Assembly (NCBI RefSeq): GCF_905475395.1
Contig: NC_058338.1
Coordinates: 41,017,935-41,081,934, forward strand
Direction of reading: 5' to 3'
Length of the DNA stretch: 64,000 nucleotides
DNA from: Chrysoperla carnea
Lineage: Eukaryota > Arthropoda > Insecta > Neuroptera > Chrysopidae
In this document: in pieces, positions 35,601 to 47,600 of the stretch
How the letters are laid out: each line of letters begins with the position of its first letter
Position numbering within the stretch: position 1 is the stretch's first letter
Made by a program: the position numbers and the translations under genes
Notes under the pieces: model-generated
What the model was told of the DNA's origin: nothing
Seen by the model: the letters and a program-made list of their open reading frames with translations, nothing else
Databases searched by the model: none

Positions 35601-36409
35601 GAAATGCATTTAAAGAACATAAATATAGAACTGTTTTATTCAATTTAATTTAATATCTTACTTCTGCCTAATCTTCTTAAAATATACGTCTTTCTGATTT
35701 TAGTAGTAAGATCTTTAACGATAACCTGTCTTTTCCAATTAAGTGGTCACATTTTGTCGAACAGAATCTCTACAATTTACATAGTAGAGCCTCTACCACT
35801 AAACTGCTTCTTACAACTTTGTTCATTATTGATCTAGAAATTTTAATTTTGTATCCTTCCCACGTCAAGATTGTAAGTTGTTACGCTTAGACTTAACTTT
35901 GAATCTAGTGGAATCCAATATTTTATCCATCTAGAACTCCACCATTGTAGACCGTAAAATGATAATAGATTAAGATGCGCCATGTTCTTGTTTCTGTATC
36001 GCATTGGTCTGACACGTACTTCAATTTTACATAAATGGAAAATATATGATTTTCTAATAAATTGAAAATTTGTTTTTCATTTTTCGAAACATTCACAATT
36101 TTGTCTATTTTGTCTGAATGAATTTTACACATATGGATTTCAAATGTAATTAGGGCTAAAATATAAACCTATTTTTTTAAGGAAACAGAATATTTCTGTG
36201 TTATAAAAGTATTTTTTTTAAAGTGTTACCAATCGAAAGTATCAGAAAGTGAATACCGTAAGGTCCACAAAAAATACTGGATAAGATTGCGAATAGACAA
36301 GTAAGATTGAGGACCTGAAAATTGGGAAAGATTTGTTCGATATGGTATCCACACAATACGTTCACAAATCTCAGCTAATAATTTAAGTCAACGCTAAAAT
36401 ATTTTTCAG

Positions 36410-36772
36410 GTTCGTTTACGGAAAAATCAAATCTGTTACCTAATGTTTCAAATCGATCGGATCCAATGAATTTTGGGTTTGATTTTCGGAGCGAAAACAA
36501 AAACTTCACCGTAGAAAGGTAATAATACCAATGTATATAAATTGTACATTGACTTGGGTGTACGCTGTGCTATATAGGTAAGTACACTACACATACTACA
36601 CTAGATATAGTAAGCTATATGCTTACTAATCTACATATAGTTTAATAGTTCAAGTTATTTCATTTAAACACTATGACGCTTTTTTTTAAGGTTCTACGGG
36701 CACTATAAACTGTTATATAACAATAATGTTTATCTAAAGTGGTCAAATATTCAAAATACTTTTTCAGAGTAG
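36410..36772 (+). CDS. Tentative two-exon 3' gene end, glycosylated extracellular-type sequence
   Basis: An acceptor (aatatttttcag) opens 36410-36518. Read in its best phase this gives 35 codons including SFTEKSNLLPNVSNRSDPMN and FGFDFRSENKNFTVE, ending at a donor in phase 2. A second acceptor (cgcttttttttaag) at 36690 continues in the matching phase with FYGHYKLLYNNNVYLKW up to a TAG at 36770-36772. Three N-glycosylation sequons (NVS, NRS, NFT) suggest a secreted or membrane ectodomain. I do not recognise the family. An alternative reading of the first exon, linked to a frame at about 36222-36300, ends in a stop, so the model is uncertain. The upstream exons are unknown; the exon at 19828 is a possible but unproven relative. 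Confidence 0.28.
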
Positions 36773-37558
36773 TTATTCGGACGACACTGACGTACAATAT
36801 GAGTTTTATTTTTATCAGTCAATACTCTTACAGCTACAAGTTAGAATCCACTACCTACTCCACAAAACCTTTCAATTTGAATTGAGAAAAAATATAACTT
36901 TTCAGCGACAGGCAGCTACTTAGAAGAGTTGAAAAGTTTTGGATGATATGGTGACCTATGTGAATAACTAAAGGAAAATGATTCGTTAGAAAATTTAACC
37001 TGTAGCAAAATAAAGCGTACAACAAGTTCGATTAATCATCCGGCAATTACACCCTGATGAAAAGCATTGTGGCCATCATTTATTTCCAATTCGGTGTTAG
37101 TCTCTCCATGCATATTTTTTATTTTATTACCACAAACTTGTGCGTTTTTTAGGTATTGCATCTCTCTTTATATTGCAAAAATATAAAAATGAATACCATT
37201 AGGATTTCCGTGATGCCATAATAAAGCGAAATTTTTGTGATTCCTTTTTTTCTGTAATTTAGAAGATTGATGATTGTAAGTTTGGGAATAGAAAAAGATT
37301 CAAAATTTGTGGCTCGAGTTTAGAGTTTATGAAATTTGATTTTTTCGATTCTCATGTTTTTGGAATGGTTTATTTCCTGCTATATCTATAAACTAAAAAA
37401 AGTTTATAAAAATACAACAGGTAAAGAAAATTTTCACAAAGTTGACATTGATAAGTTTGATTAAATTATTGTTATAAAGTAATATTTATTTCGTGCTAAA
37501 AAATCCGCCATTTTGTTTTGTTTTCAAACACATATCTAAGAACAGTTGGGTTTTTTAG

Positions 37559-37615
37559 AAGAATATAACGATACCATTACTGTAGAAATCCATCAAGCTC
37601 TTTGGAAGCTACAAG
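37559..37615 (+). CDS. Tentative 57-bp symmetric exon, unknown protein
   Basis: An acceptor (cagttgggttttttag) and a near-consensus donor (CAAG then gtaag) enclose 57 bases. They read as two completing bases, 18 codons (EYNDTITVEIHQALWKLQ) and one leftover base. The entry and exit phases are equal, so it could be skipped without breaking a frame. It has one N-glycosylation sequon (NDT). There is no established partner exon; the phase does not follow directly from 36518. It is short enough to be chance. Confidence 0.2.
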
Positions 37616-38990
37616 GTAAGAAAGAAATTTATCTATACATGCATACAAAATATGTGCGAAAACATACCCACTTCTCGACGGTTGGGTAGAAAACGGCAGT
37701 GGTCTTTGGAATGAATAGACTATGTCTTGTCTTATGATTCATTCGTACATTTGAACAGTTCTGTTGGAAATTATAATAGTTTCTTAAAATCTATCTACCT
37801 ATTTAAACAACGCCTGCAGAAACCCAATTTAAGCTTGTTATCGTAGTTCTAATTTAAGCAATCCTTTGTCCCATGGCAATGATTTTGTTCAATACTCAGA
37901 GAAAGATTCAATTGATAATTTTTTTTAATTAAAAAAAATTTTTTTGGGTTTAGTTCATTTTGACTTAAAAAATAAAATCTGCGCATGGTGGCATGTCTTT
38001 TTAACAATGTGAACTATAAAATTGAAATAAAAGTTTCGAGAAGGTGGACTTATTACCATCATAACCATACCTACATGCGAGCGAAATGTTGCATTTAATA
38101 TTAATAGGCTTGTGCATTGTAACAAAATAAAATTGATTAAAAATTAAAACAATACAAAATACAATCCCAAAATACTCTTACAAACATTTCTATTTTAATC
38201 TGCACACTCCCCAATTGCTGTTAGTTGATAGTGTTTGTGAGAAATTTATGCTAGTTTGTTAAACATAAAACTTTGTCCTAAACTAAAACTCCAGAGACAA
38301 AAAAGTTATAATAGATATTATTCCTTGTTATCGTTATACGCTTCAGAATTAAATGGACATTTCACAATTTCCATTCAGATACAAAATGAACGTTCTATAC
38401 CTACATAGTTTGCTAAACTCTACATTTTATATTTTATTTTTAATACATTTTTCATAATTTAAATATCAAGAGAATTAAGTCACGTACATAAAAACTGTAA
38501 GAAGTTTTCAAAAGAATATTATTCAATTTCTTTTATATGAAAGTCAATAGTGATATGATATTTTACATTTCTCAATTAGAATAATAATTAAATGTGCTTA
38601 CAAAAGTTTTTACAATGATATCTCAGAAGAATATAGATTTAGTAAAATTATACTCAAGTAAAAATTTGATTAATTCTAATTGATCTACGCCATTCAAGAA
38701 TTTACCTTGAAAAGTACCTATGTTTTAAAAAAACAGTTTTTATATTTTAGATTCGAATTTTGTCCAAATTTCTTGAAATTTCATAACTTTTAAGAATAGA
38801 AGAAGAATTTATTAAAGTTCAGATAATGATTTTCAGGATTAAGCATTTCCATATCTGAAAATATATAAATTTACTTGCGCTCCCACCAAATATATACTGG
38901 ATGATTTGATAAATAAATAATAGCCTAAAAAACAAAAAACCACAAAATAAAAAACTAAAAACACACTTTCGTAAAGAGCTGAACTAAAAG

Positions 38991-39030
38991 GTAGAATTAT
39001 CGTTAAAAAGGTAGAATTATCGTTAAAAAG
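38991..39030 (+). repeat. Perfect 20-bp tandem duplication
   Basis: gtagaattatcgttaaaaag occurs twice back to back, with a partial third start (gtgcc) after it. This is a recent local duplication. Confidence 0.85.
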
Positions 39031-39425
39031 GTGCCTTCATCGTAAATGCGACACACTGTATATATATGAATAAGAACTAATGAGTAACCTTACGAATATG
39101 CGTGCATGTTTAATCGTTAAAGTTTATATTAGTGGACTTAATATATCATTCTGAAATATATCATGAATTACTAAAAATAATCATCCCACATCAATGGCCA
39201 ATTTATTCATTCATTGTCTATCCATACATATATACAAGAGTTAAAAAGACAAAATTAATGGTCTGTATCATTAAACTGACGCCAGAATAATCGAATCAAT
39301 TAACGCTAAGTACATTTACAGTCATTATACAGCTCATAGTCGAAAAAAAAATTTTAATAAAATTATTTAAATCTGTTGGAAATAATTATCATAAATATCG
39401 TTATATGAACCTCTATAAAAAAATA

Positions 39426-39426
39426 T

Positions 39427-39486
<60 letters not shown>
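39426..39486. repeat. TA microsatellite
   Basis: A run of about 25-30 TA dinucleotides, pure from about 39436. Open frames reading YIYIYI through it are artefacts. Confidence 0.95.
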
Positions 39487-39487
<1 letters not shown>

Positions 39488-40582
39488 GTTATACATGCAA
39501 ATGTATATAAAAATACACCCTTAAACGGAAGAAAACCCCTAAGTAGGTCAACATACATAAATATAACAACGTAACTATTTAGTTTACAGTGTTGACAAGA
39601 TATTTGTTCAAAAACATCGAAATATTCTTTAGTAACGTAAAATATTTAACAGAATTTAACAAAATAATATATTCGCAATAAAAAAATGAAATGAAATTAA
39701 AAGGAAATTTCTGAAAAACTATAAATTTTAACCAAATTCTAAGTAAATAGAAAATGATGGTATATTTAAAAAGAAAATTAAGAAAGAAATCCAGTTGAAA
39801 TATAATAATTAATGTAAAATAAGGTAAATACATATATGTATGTATACATATACTCTGTTATACTGTTAGGATAGCAAGAGCAAAAGCAAGCTGTATAGAA
39901 AGAAGTGGGTAATATAGTTTTTTAATGCACAAGCAAAGAAATAAACCAATGTAGAATATAAACCACGAATGCGCATGTGCCAACCTAGAGCGCGGTGACC
40001 TGTATAGACATGTTCGGGTGTAAGAGCGGTAAAGAAGAAATCTATACACAGTCGCAGTATATGAATTTTACTAGAGTACACTGGGATTTTAGTTTTAGTG
40101 TACAACAGCGCGTCATTGAATGAGAACGTGTGTTATTCAATATATTAAACATCTGTTCGATTAAAAATAAATGTTGTTGATCCGTTTTTTTGTATCAATT
40201 TTTTGCCAATTAATACATTAAACTCAAGTATTATTGTATTAATACAATATTACACCAAATAAACAAACGATATTTAATAATGTTTAGTGTATAAAATTAT
40301 TTTGAAGATAGAAAAAAGTCGATTCATTTTGACGCATTGCTGTTTTAAAGCAAAAGACCTCTTAGATGCCTAACCTTATTTTTTATTTTGACATATATTT
40401 AAATTTTAGCATATAAAATACATTGTTGATAAAAAATCGTTAAAGAAAGAAAATGTTCGTTTCCAAAATGTGATTTTTTGTTTCCTTATTTGTGATACTT
40501 TGAAATAAAAATCAATTTTTGTTTTATTTTATTGTGATTTTCTTTATTAATATTCTTATTTATACTGAAAAATTGTGCCAAA

Positions 40583-40771
40583 ATGGCACCAAAACAACAT
40601 GTTATGTCAGCAATTTTGGTTATAACTTGTGTATTGTGTTATTATAACAGTTGTTACTGTGGATTTGTGTTTGACGACATTAGTGCAATTAAAGATAATC
40701 GTGATTTAAGACCACACACACCGTTGAAAAATATATTCGCCAATGACTTTTGGGGCACACCTATGCATAAG
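40583..40771 (+). CDS. TMTC-family protein O-mannosyltransferase, first coding exon only
   Basis: TMTC proteins are multi-pass ER membrane glycosyltransferases with C-terminal TPR repeats that O-mannosylate cadherin-type ectodomains. This exon gives 63 codons from ATG 40583 (context aaaATGGc) to a phase-0 donor (AAG then gttgag). Residues 7-26 form the first membrane segment. The first luminal loop follows, with the acidic pair of the GT-C fold in [18 protein letters not shown] (Asp31-Asp32) and then the family signature [10 protein letters not shown]. In the family the next residues are a Ser-His-Lys-Ser-Tyr-Arg-Pro block, which I could not find downstream, so the rest of the gene (usually 700-900 aa) lies beyond the window or in exons I missed. 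Which paralogue (TMTC1-4) is uncertain; it reads closest to the insect TMTC1-type. Confidence 0.85.
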
Positions 40772-43640
40772 GTTGAGTCATTTTACTACTCTGAATGTTA
40801 ACCTTAGATATTAGACCTCCTTTTTTCTGTTTACGTCAAATTTTTAGTATACTTTTACTGTGTAATTTAGCATAAATGCCTTGCGTAAAATTTTTAATTG
40901 CACTATTAACTCGAGCTTTTGATTGGTGTCGGAGACTTTTTTTCTTATTTAATTTTATATTTGCTCCTGATACTGCATGTTATTAAATTTTTGGATAAGG
41001 TTCTCGCAAAAGTATTATTATTTTTATAATTATAAAACTAAGCTTGTAGACTTAAATGTATCATTTAAATAATTGGTAGAGATCAGTTGAATGAAATTAC
41101 AGCAGATATCGAATTTTTAATCAACTATTGCTGGAGGGAAAATATTAATTCAAAAGAAAATGGGTTTGGCTTTCTACGAAATTTTAATTTTTGTTGTTGA
41201 TATATTTATGTTTTTGGAGTTCCAGTTTCGTTTTTGGAGAGACATGTTTATTAAAATACTTAAAAATAATAAATTATAGCATTGTTATCAATTACTTCTA
41301 ATACACTGATTAATTTACATTGATTAATTCGGATTGAAGTAACCATTTCATATTGGATTTTTTTTTTTTTTTTTTTGTAAATTTTATTCTTATGATGTTT
41401 TGAATGCCGGGAAGTATTCATAGTTATATATTTATCACGTTATTCTATCATTAGACACTGTGGAGTAATAAAACTGCAAGGTTATTGATATTAGCATGAG
41501 AAGACTACTTTACGGTAATACTAGCCAGCTACCCTAATTTATATTCAATTAAATATCTAATGATAGAAAATAGTATTTTGCATTTAGCTTAAACCCAAAA
41601 TATTTTAGCGAAATATCATCGATACTTTATTCTTTGAAAGCCTACGTTTCAATCGATTTCTATTGTTATTACAATTACGCACGTGTTAATTTCTACGAAC
41701 ATCTTTATTAGATAACTTCTGCAATTATGGATTCAGTTGAAGTTTTGAATGGATAGATTTCGTATTGGCAGGCAACAAGTTTTGACAATGAATTCTTTTA
41801 GAAATTGAAATAGTAAAAAATAAAAGTTATTTTATCCCAGATTTTTGAACTATTAGTTACTTCTGGGTTTTCGAATTATTATTTAAACAAAAAAAGTTGA
41901 TTTTATTTTTGTTTAATAGGTGTTTACAAACAAAATCGGTCAATCAGTTGATTAAAATTATAAACAAAATCGATGTACATGTTAACAATCAATTTATTTC
42001 CGGTTAATTTTCAGATTTCGAAACAGAATAAATAGTTATTGACAAATCCTTAGATTGGCCGAACATAATTCACTTTCAAAAAAACCGAAAATGTTTCTAA
42101 GTATCATGAATCAAAAACAAAGTGTTTCAAATCGTAGTAAATAAAACCGAACCTGACAAAATATTTTAAGAATGTCTTGGACCTTTAGTTTTTTGAGATA
42201 TTTTATCACACTTGGTATTGTAATTCGAATTTAATATAACAAATAGAGTAATAATAGATATTATTATTAAAGATCCCTATTGACGTCGATTAGAAATTAG
42301 TAATCTGGCCTTAAAAAATGCATAAGCGCTATTGCTAATTTGTAAGCTATTGTTAACAATGGTATCCAATATTACTCTTTTGTGCAATTGATTCCGATTC
42401 AAAGGTTTGCATTTTTCACTGTCTTAACTAATTGATTCATTGAAGCGAAGTGATACACATGGGCAGATATTCTTTATCATTTCAGTAAGTAATGCATGTT
42501 TTTAGGAAATTATAAAAAAAAATATTCCTTCTTTCTTGATATATTTATTTCAGTATTGATTTTTGAACAAAAATATATAGAAAAAAATAAATACGAAAAA
42601 AAAAAACCGTTGGTTATAAATTATTGTTGTTCTCAATATACTTACTATATGTGTATCTGCTTCTACACACACAAGCAGAAGAACGACGTTCCATATGAAA
42701 ATATAAACGAAAGAAAAATGTTTTTTATTTTATTTTTGTGTATGCCGTTAATCATGCCTGGCCTGAGAGGGTAGAGAGAATATTTGTTCGGTTGCAAGTG
42801 AGTGTTTCGATGTTACAGTGCTGTGACACTCATTAAATTGTTAGTGACAAGTTGTTATTCTACAAAATAAACAAAACGACAAACTAAAATAGTTTTTATT
42901 TTTGCAAGCATATATAATAGAACATTCGGTTGGATGTATTTTTTGTTGTTGTTAATGAATAATACACATCACATTTTAAACACTCGTTAAAAGTATATCT
43001 ATATCATTTGCTATGCATTTAGTTTTGGATTTTTTGTTTATGTTTAAAATTTTTGCTTAAATCATGTCATTTCGCTTATCTGTTGGTTTCACCTTTTATG
43101 AAAATGCTGCTGTTTAATTATAGTGTAAGAGTCGAACGTAGACATTATTTATTACATAAATAAATAGACATTATTTATTACATAATATAATTTCACTTTA
43201 TATATTTTCCATGTGGCTGTTAGTTAAGTTTGTCAGAATAAGGACAATAGAGATACAATGACGTTGAAGAACCAACTAGATAGCTAAATGATATTCAAAT
43301 TCAAACGGTTAATACCACATCAATTAAAAATCTAAAAAAAGAAAACCCGGCATCATAGCTCCTAAATAGATGAATCAATGTTGACTTTTTTTATTTGAAA
43401 CGTAATTTGATCGAGAGTGTTTTTAGCTATGTTTATAGAAATTCTCCTCAGCCCTTTGAAGATCATCACCTCGTTTGTTATCGAAAACGCAACCTTAAAT
43501 TCGCACTTAAAACAGAGCTAAGTTTCATTACAATTTCGATCAAATTACCTTTCATACAAAAAAATTAAAATAAGTTCATTCGCTTAGAAGCTACGATGCT
43601 ACAGGTACACAGATATGTTAAACTTATAACACTCCTCTTT

Positions 43641-43712
43641 ACTAGTTGGGCTTAAACATAGACTACTCCCTACGACACTAGTTGGGCTTAAACATAGACT
43701 ACTCACTACGAC
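43641..43712 (+). repeat. 36-bp tandem duplication
   Basis: actagttgggcttaaacata followed by gactactccctacgac is repeated immediately with one base changed (ctcc to ctca). A recent duplication. Confidence 0.9.
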
Positions 43713-44417
43713 GTCTGTCTAATGTCTTTCTGTTTGTCTAACGCTATGAAAAATGGCATATTGTGTAGAATCATTTATTTTGGTTAAACGATCAATTATG
43801 CTTTTAATCATTATCATTTCACTGAATGATTTTAGCTAACAATTAGGAACTTTAAGTAAACAGCGAAGGTATAAAATAAAAAAAGTTTAAGAAATAATGT
43901 TTTGATAGTATTATCCATCACTCAATGTCAATTACTGTAAAATATTAATTTATATTTTTGATTTTAAGTTTTAATAAATAAACATACATGTCAAAATACT
44001 TTGAGAATAGGTGAGTTTCTGTAAAAAATCAACTGACTGGAAAAAAACTTCCAGGTGGATTTTCGAGTCTTACAGTTGAATTAATTTTATATTTGCTAAA
44101 TAAAATTTATTTTAAAGCAAAATTAACAGTTTGAACCAGTTAAATTGAACATTGTGCTGGTCTCCATAAGTAAAGTCGTCATTCATTTTGAAAAGAAAAA
44201 TTCTCAAAAAATCTCTTATAAGAGGGAAGCATATCAGCTTCATTTATAGCTGATATTATACACATCTCTTGCACCTTTCTTTCTGCTGTTAGGGGCTTTC
44301 AGTTTTAAGAGTATTTTTTTAAGTCCCATTTTTGTTTTCATGAATAATTAATAGAATATTTATCATCATCCTATGTAGTATTATTTGGATCTGTTATTTA
44401 ACTTGACAACCAACATT

Positions 44418-44620
44418 TTTAATCACATGATTGGAAGAGCATAGCACGAAATGTGGCTACAGCAAACCCCCACAATCATTACCAATAACATTCCAATTGG
44501 TTAATTGGAATTCATTGTAATACACAAAATGTAGTTGCCGAAATTCGAACTCGTAACTTTTTCCAATGAGAAATATATTGTTAGTTGTAGAATTCTATCA
44601 AACCAAAGTGGCATTGACCA
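44418..44620 (-). mobile_element. tRNA-derived SINE head, minus strand
   Basis: On the minus strand a B-box-like segment, gagttcgaatttcggc (plus-strand 44539-44554), follows at tRNA-like distance an A-box-like tgccactttggt (44602-44613). The context aaaagttacgagttcgaatt is very close to the T-arm of tRNA-derived SINEs. The body that follows contains a palindrome (attccaattggttaattgga). The head is decayed and its A box is weak, so this may be an old copy. It is not obviously the same family as the SINE at 11936. Confidence 0.45.
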
Positions 44621-47600
44621 AAAGATATATATGTATGTGCACACATACTTACACTCTCTCGTGCTCAGTGTCACTTGTTTTATAGAACTATAACGAAAAT
44701 AATATTTTCAAACCACAATTGTAAGTAATCAACATATCTGCCCATTTCTCTCCTTTCATCGAGCTATAACTTTTGAAATTATTGACTTTTTATCTTATTC
44801 CAGCATACAACAGGAATGATTAAATAAACTGGCACAAACTTCCTGTTGCGTCGTCAAATTTCTAGCACAACGCTTCTTTTTCAGATGATAATGTTAGCAC
44901 ATGAACATATCTGTCTCATACATAAGGTCTTACCTTATTGGAATCATCATTAGGGGTCGGATAACCTATAAAAGCAACACGAAACTAGGATCTTGGAATT
45001 TTTTTAAATAATTGGGAAATATTTTTGTTTTTTTACGTCGACAAATATATTTTAGTGTGAATAACCTAGTGTTATAAATAGAAAACACCTCTAAATAAAC
45101 TCATGAGAGGAAATAATAAATAACTTTTGAACTTTGAATATCTGAATATATGTCATTATTAATTTTGACGTTAATTTACGATATTACTCATAGCACAAAG
45201 TTACTGCATTTAATTTTAAATGTATGTGTATTTATAGTTTTTTTTAAATTTATATCTTAGACTTATTCGGTATTGTTAGTATTTATAATTTTTGACAATT
45301 TTATTAGATGGTTCTCCGTTAATAGTGGTACGATATATGAATAGTTTTAGATACAATCTGAATTTTGATAAAATGTGTTAAGGGTTCTGGTTTATTTAAT
45401 CTATCTTTAAGGTTAATGAAAATGGGCGCGAATAAATTATGAGCCGAAAAATCCAATTACAATACTATAAAAAGTCCAAATTCCAAGTGAGTATGTATTG
45501 TTAAAATCACATGCAAGATTCCTTGCTTTGCTTTATACCACCATTGTGATTCAAAAATAATTTTTTATTTAACTTTATATGGAAATGTTATTTGTTATCC
45601 TTATTAGAATACGAAACGCTTAAATTAAGTGTCTATTCCAGCGGTTGACATTCTTTTGAGTGTGCGATGTAATTCACTAAATATCAGGCGTATCGCATAA
45701 AAATTCATGGAAGACCAAATGCTGCTGACTACAGTTTTAATTTGAAAAAAAAATGAATAATGTAAAAGATATACCGGGTCTTTCATCAAAGGACGTCATA
45801 GGCGTTTGTTAAAGAAGAATCAGTTTGAAATACAATTTTAAGTATTTTCATTGGATCGACTTAAACATCGTATAGTCCAGAAGCTTTAAGTTTACTCTTT
45901 TGAATTTATTCTTGATAAAGATAAATAGACGAAAAACTAACAATATTTTTTGTATTTCATTTATTAATAGACTGAAGTAAATACGTAATTATTGAATTTT
46001 CTTCCACCTTCCGTGATGTTAAAAAACTTTAACACAGTTTTTGTTCCGCATTAAAATTCATAAAACGATAAAAAATAATGTTCGGTCCATATACGACTCC
46101 AATACAATATTTCGCTACGTATTATGCCATACTAGAAATGCACATAAAACCAAATAATTCTGAATATACATAATAATAGTTATCATTGTATTTTTTTATG
46201 TTTCTCGTCTTTAATCCATGGTAATAAAAAAGAAAGCGTGAAAGCTTTTCATAACGAGTTTTTACACTCTAAAATATATACACTTATGTACTTACATAAC
46301 AAATATATACGCATACGATACTTTAAAAAAATATGTACTTCATTCGTGTATGTGTTGTTTATAAACACAAATAAATATTAATTCAAAAAGGATATTTGGA
46401 CTATTTTTGGTAAAACCCTGAAGGGTGTAGAAGACATGTTTTATTTATTTTTAAATTTTACTTTTATTATACGATTTTGATTAATTGTAAATAATAGTTA
46501 TATGTCTTATTGTGTTTCTATATTGTCAAAAAAAAACCTTTTTTAAGTAAAGAAAAAAATTGAAGATCACAAAAAATCAATTCAATCGATAATTGCATGA
46601 CATTCAGATTTTATCCAAATATTTGTACAATCGTTTAAATGATACTTTTGCCCGACACAAGTGCTATTCAGAACTTTACAATTTAGTTTTTGTATCCCAT
46701 TTTAGCATAGATATTTATCTCCAACTCTGCACAGTGCTATGACTTCTACTTTGTAAGGAGTAGCCTTTTCAATGTTGTTTAAATGGGAATTCAATACCAT
46801 AATGTGTTTTGTTGTAGTATGGGACAGAGAACCGACTGTTGAATATTAACATATCAGCTAACGTCGCTTTTAACAGCAAACGGCTCATTGTCCATACCAC
46901 AGCTAAACATATAAAGCAGTAAAAAAGCGGCTGGGTGTGTTTAGTTGGCTGTTGATGTTCTTATAACAAGCAAATATTTCTTTGTTCTAGAAAATAATAT
47001 ATTTGCCTGCTTACAAAAAGTATAGAAACCTTTATGCACTTTATTCCCATCTAGTAGTCATTATAAGACTTTAATTTACATTCGACATTTCCAATTTTAT
47101 TATATTTGACGTGAAACAACAACATTAATGTTTATAATTGATTTTGGAATCAATTAAACATATCTAATATATCTACTCATACAAACAATTCAGCCGAAAG
47201 CTATCGTTACAGTTAATTATAGGGGATTTGAAGATCAAAGCCTACAGGCAGGTTATAGTATATAATTTGTTAATTTTGTGTTGGTAATAGTGTTCAAGTT
47301 TCAACTACTGAATTATATTATGTTGATAAATTTTCATACATTGTTTACTGTCTTCTTTTTTTTTTTAGAAAAATTATCTATCGTTTCAGTTCATGTACAA
47401 AGAATAGCTGAAAGTATGTATGGTCACATTTAAGGATAAATTTGCTTGGAGGCATAAATGTACAGATGAATTTTTCTAATAACTATTCCTTCAATGATAT
47501 TTAAAACTGTCAAAAATCAGAAGTCACTATACAGGCACAGAATTTCTTACGAAAAAATGGTTCTAAATTCAGAGCTACTATATTCAGACCCCAGTTGCCG

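Larger units (their letters stand above)
32906..36409. other. Stretch without a recognised gene
   Basis: This is A+T-rich sequence containing a GTAT microsatellite (33875-33915), a small terminal-inverted-repeat element (33952-34067), a poly(A) tract (34782-34802) and a degenerate short tandem repeat (35500-35600). The open frames at 33600, 33710, 34288, 35385/35389 (both strands of the same DNA) and 35923 encode low-complexity or repeat-derived peptides with no recognisable family. Confidence 0.5.
36773..40582. other. Stretch upstream of the TMTC exon
   Basis: This contains the tentative exon at 37559-37615, a perfect 20-bp tandem duplication (38991-39030), a TA microsatellite (39426-39486), and a slightly G+C-richer patch at 39950-40110 that could belong to the promoter or 5' exon of the TMTC gene. 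The minus-strand frames at 39367, 39579, 39858 and 39866 are microsatellite translation or show no family. No TATA box could be assigned. Confidence 0.45.

Noticed and set aside
35385..35613. 74-codon open frames on both strands of the same DNA
   Set aside because: They arise from the degenerate ~43-bp tandem repeat; frames open on both strands over a repeat are not evidence of a gene.
36222..36300. Possible exon (CYQSKVSESEYRKVHKKYWI) before the 36410 exon
   Set aside because: Joining it to 36410 forces a phase that soon ends in a stop, competing with the better open phase of that exon. With no further support I kept only the latter.
39367..39558. Minus-strand open frame with a long Tyr-Ile repeat
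   Set aside because: It is simply translation of the TA microsatellite at 39426-39486; the similar frames at 56113-56370 have the same origin.
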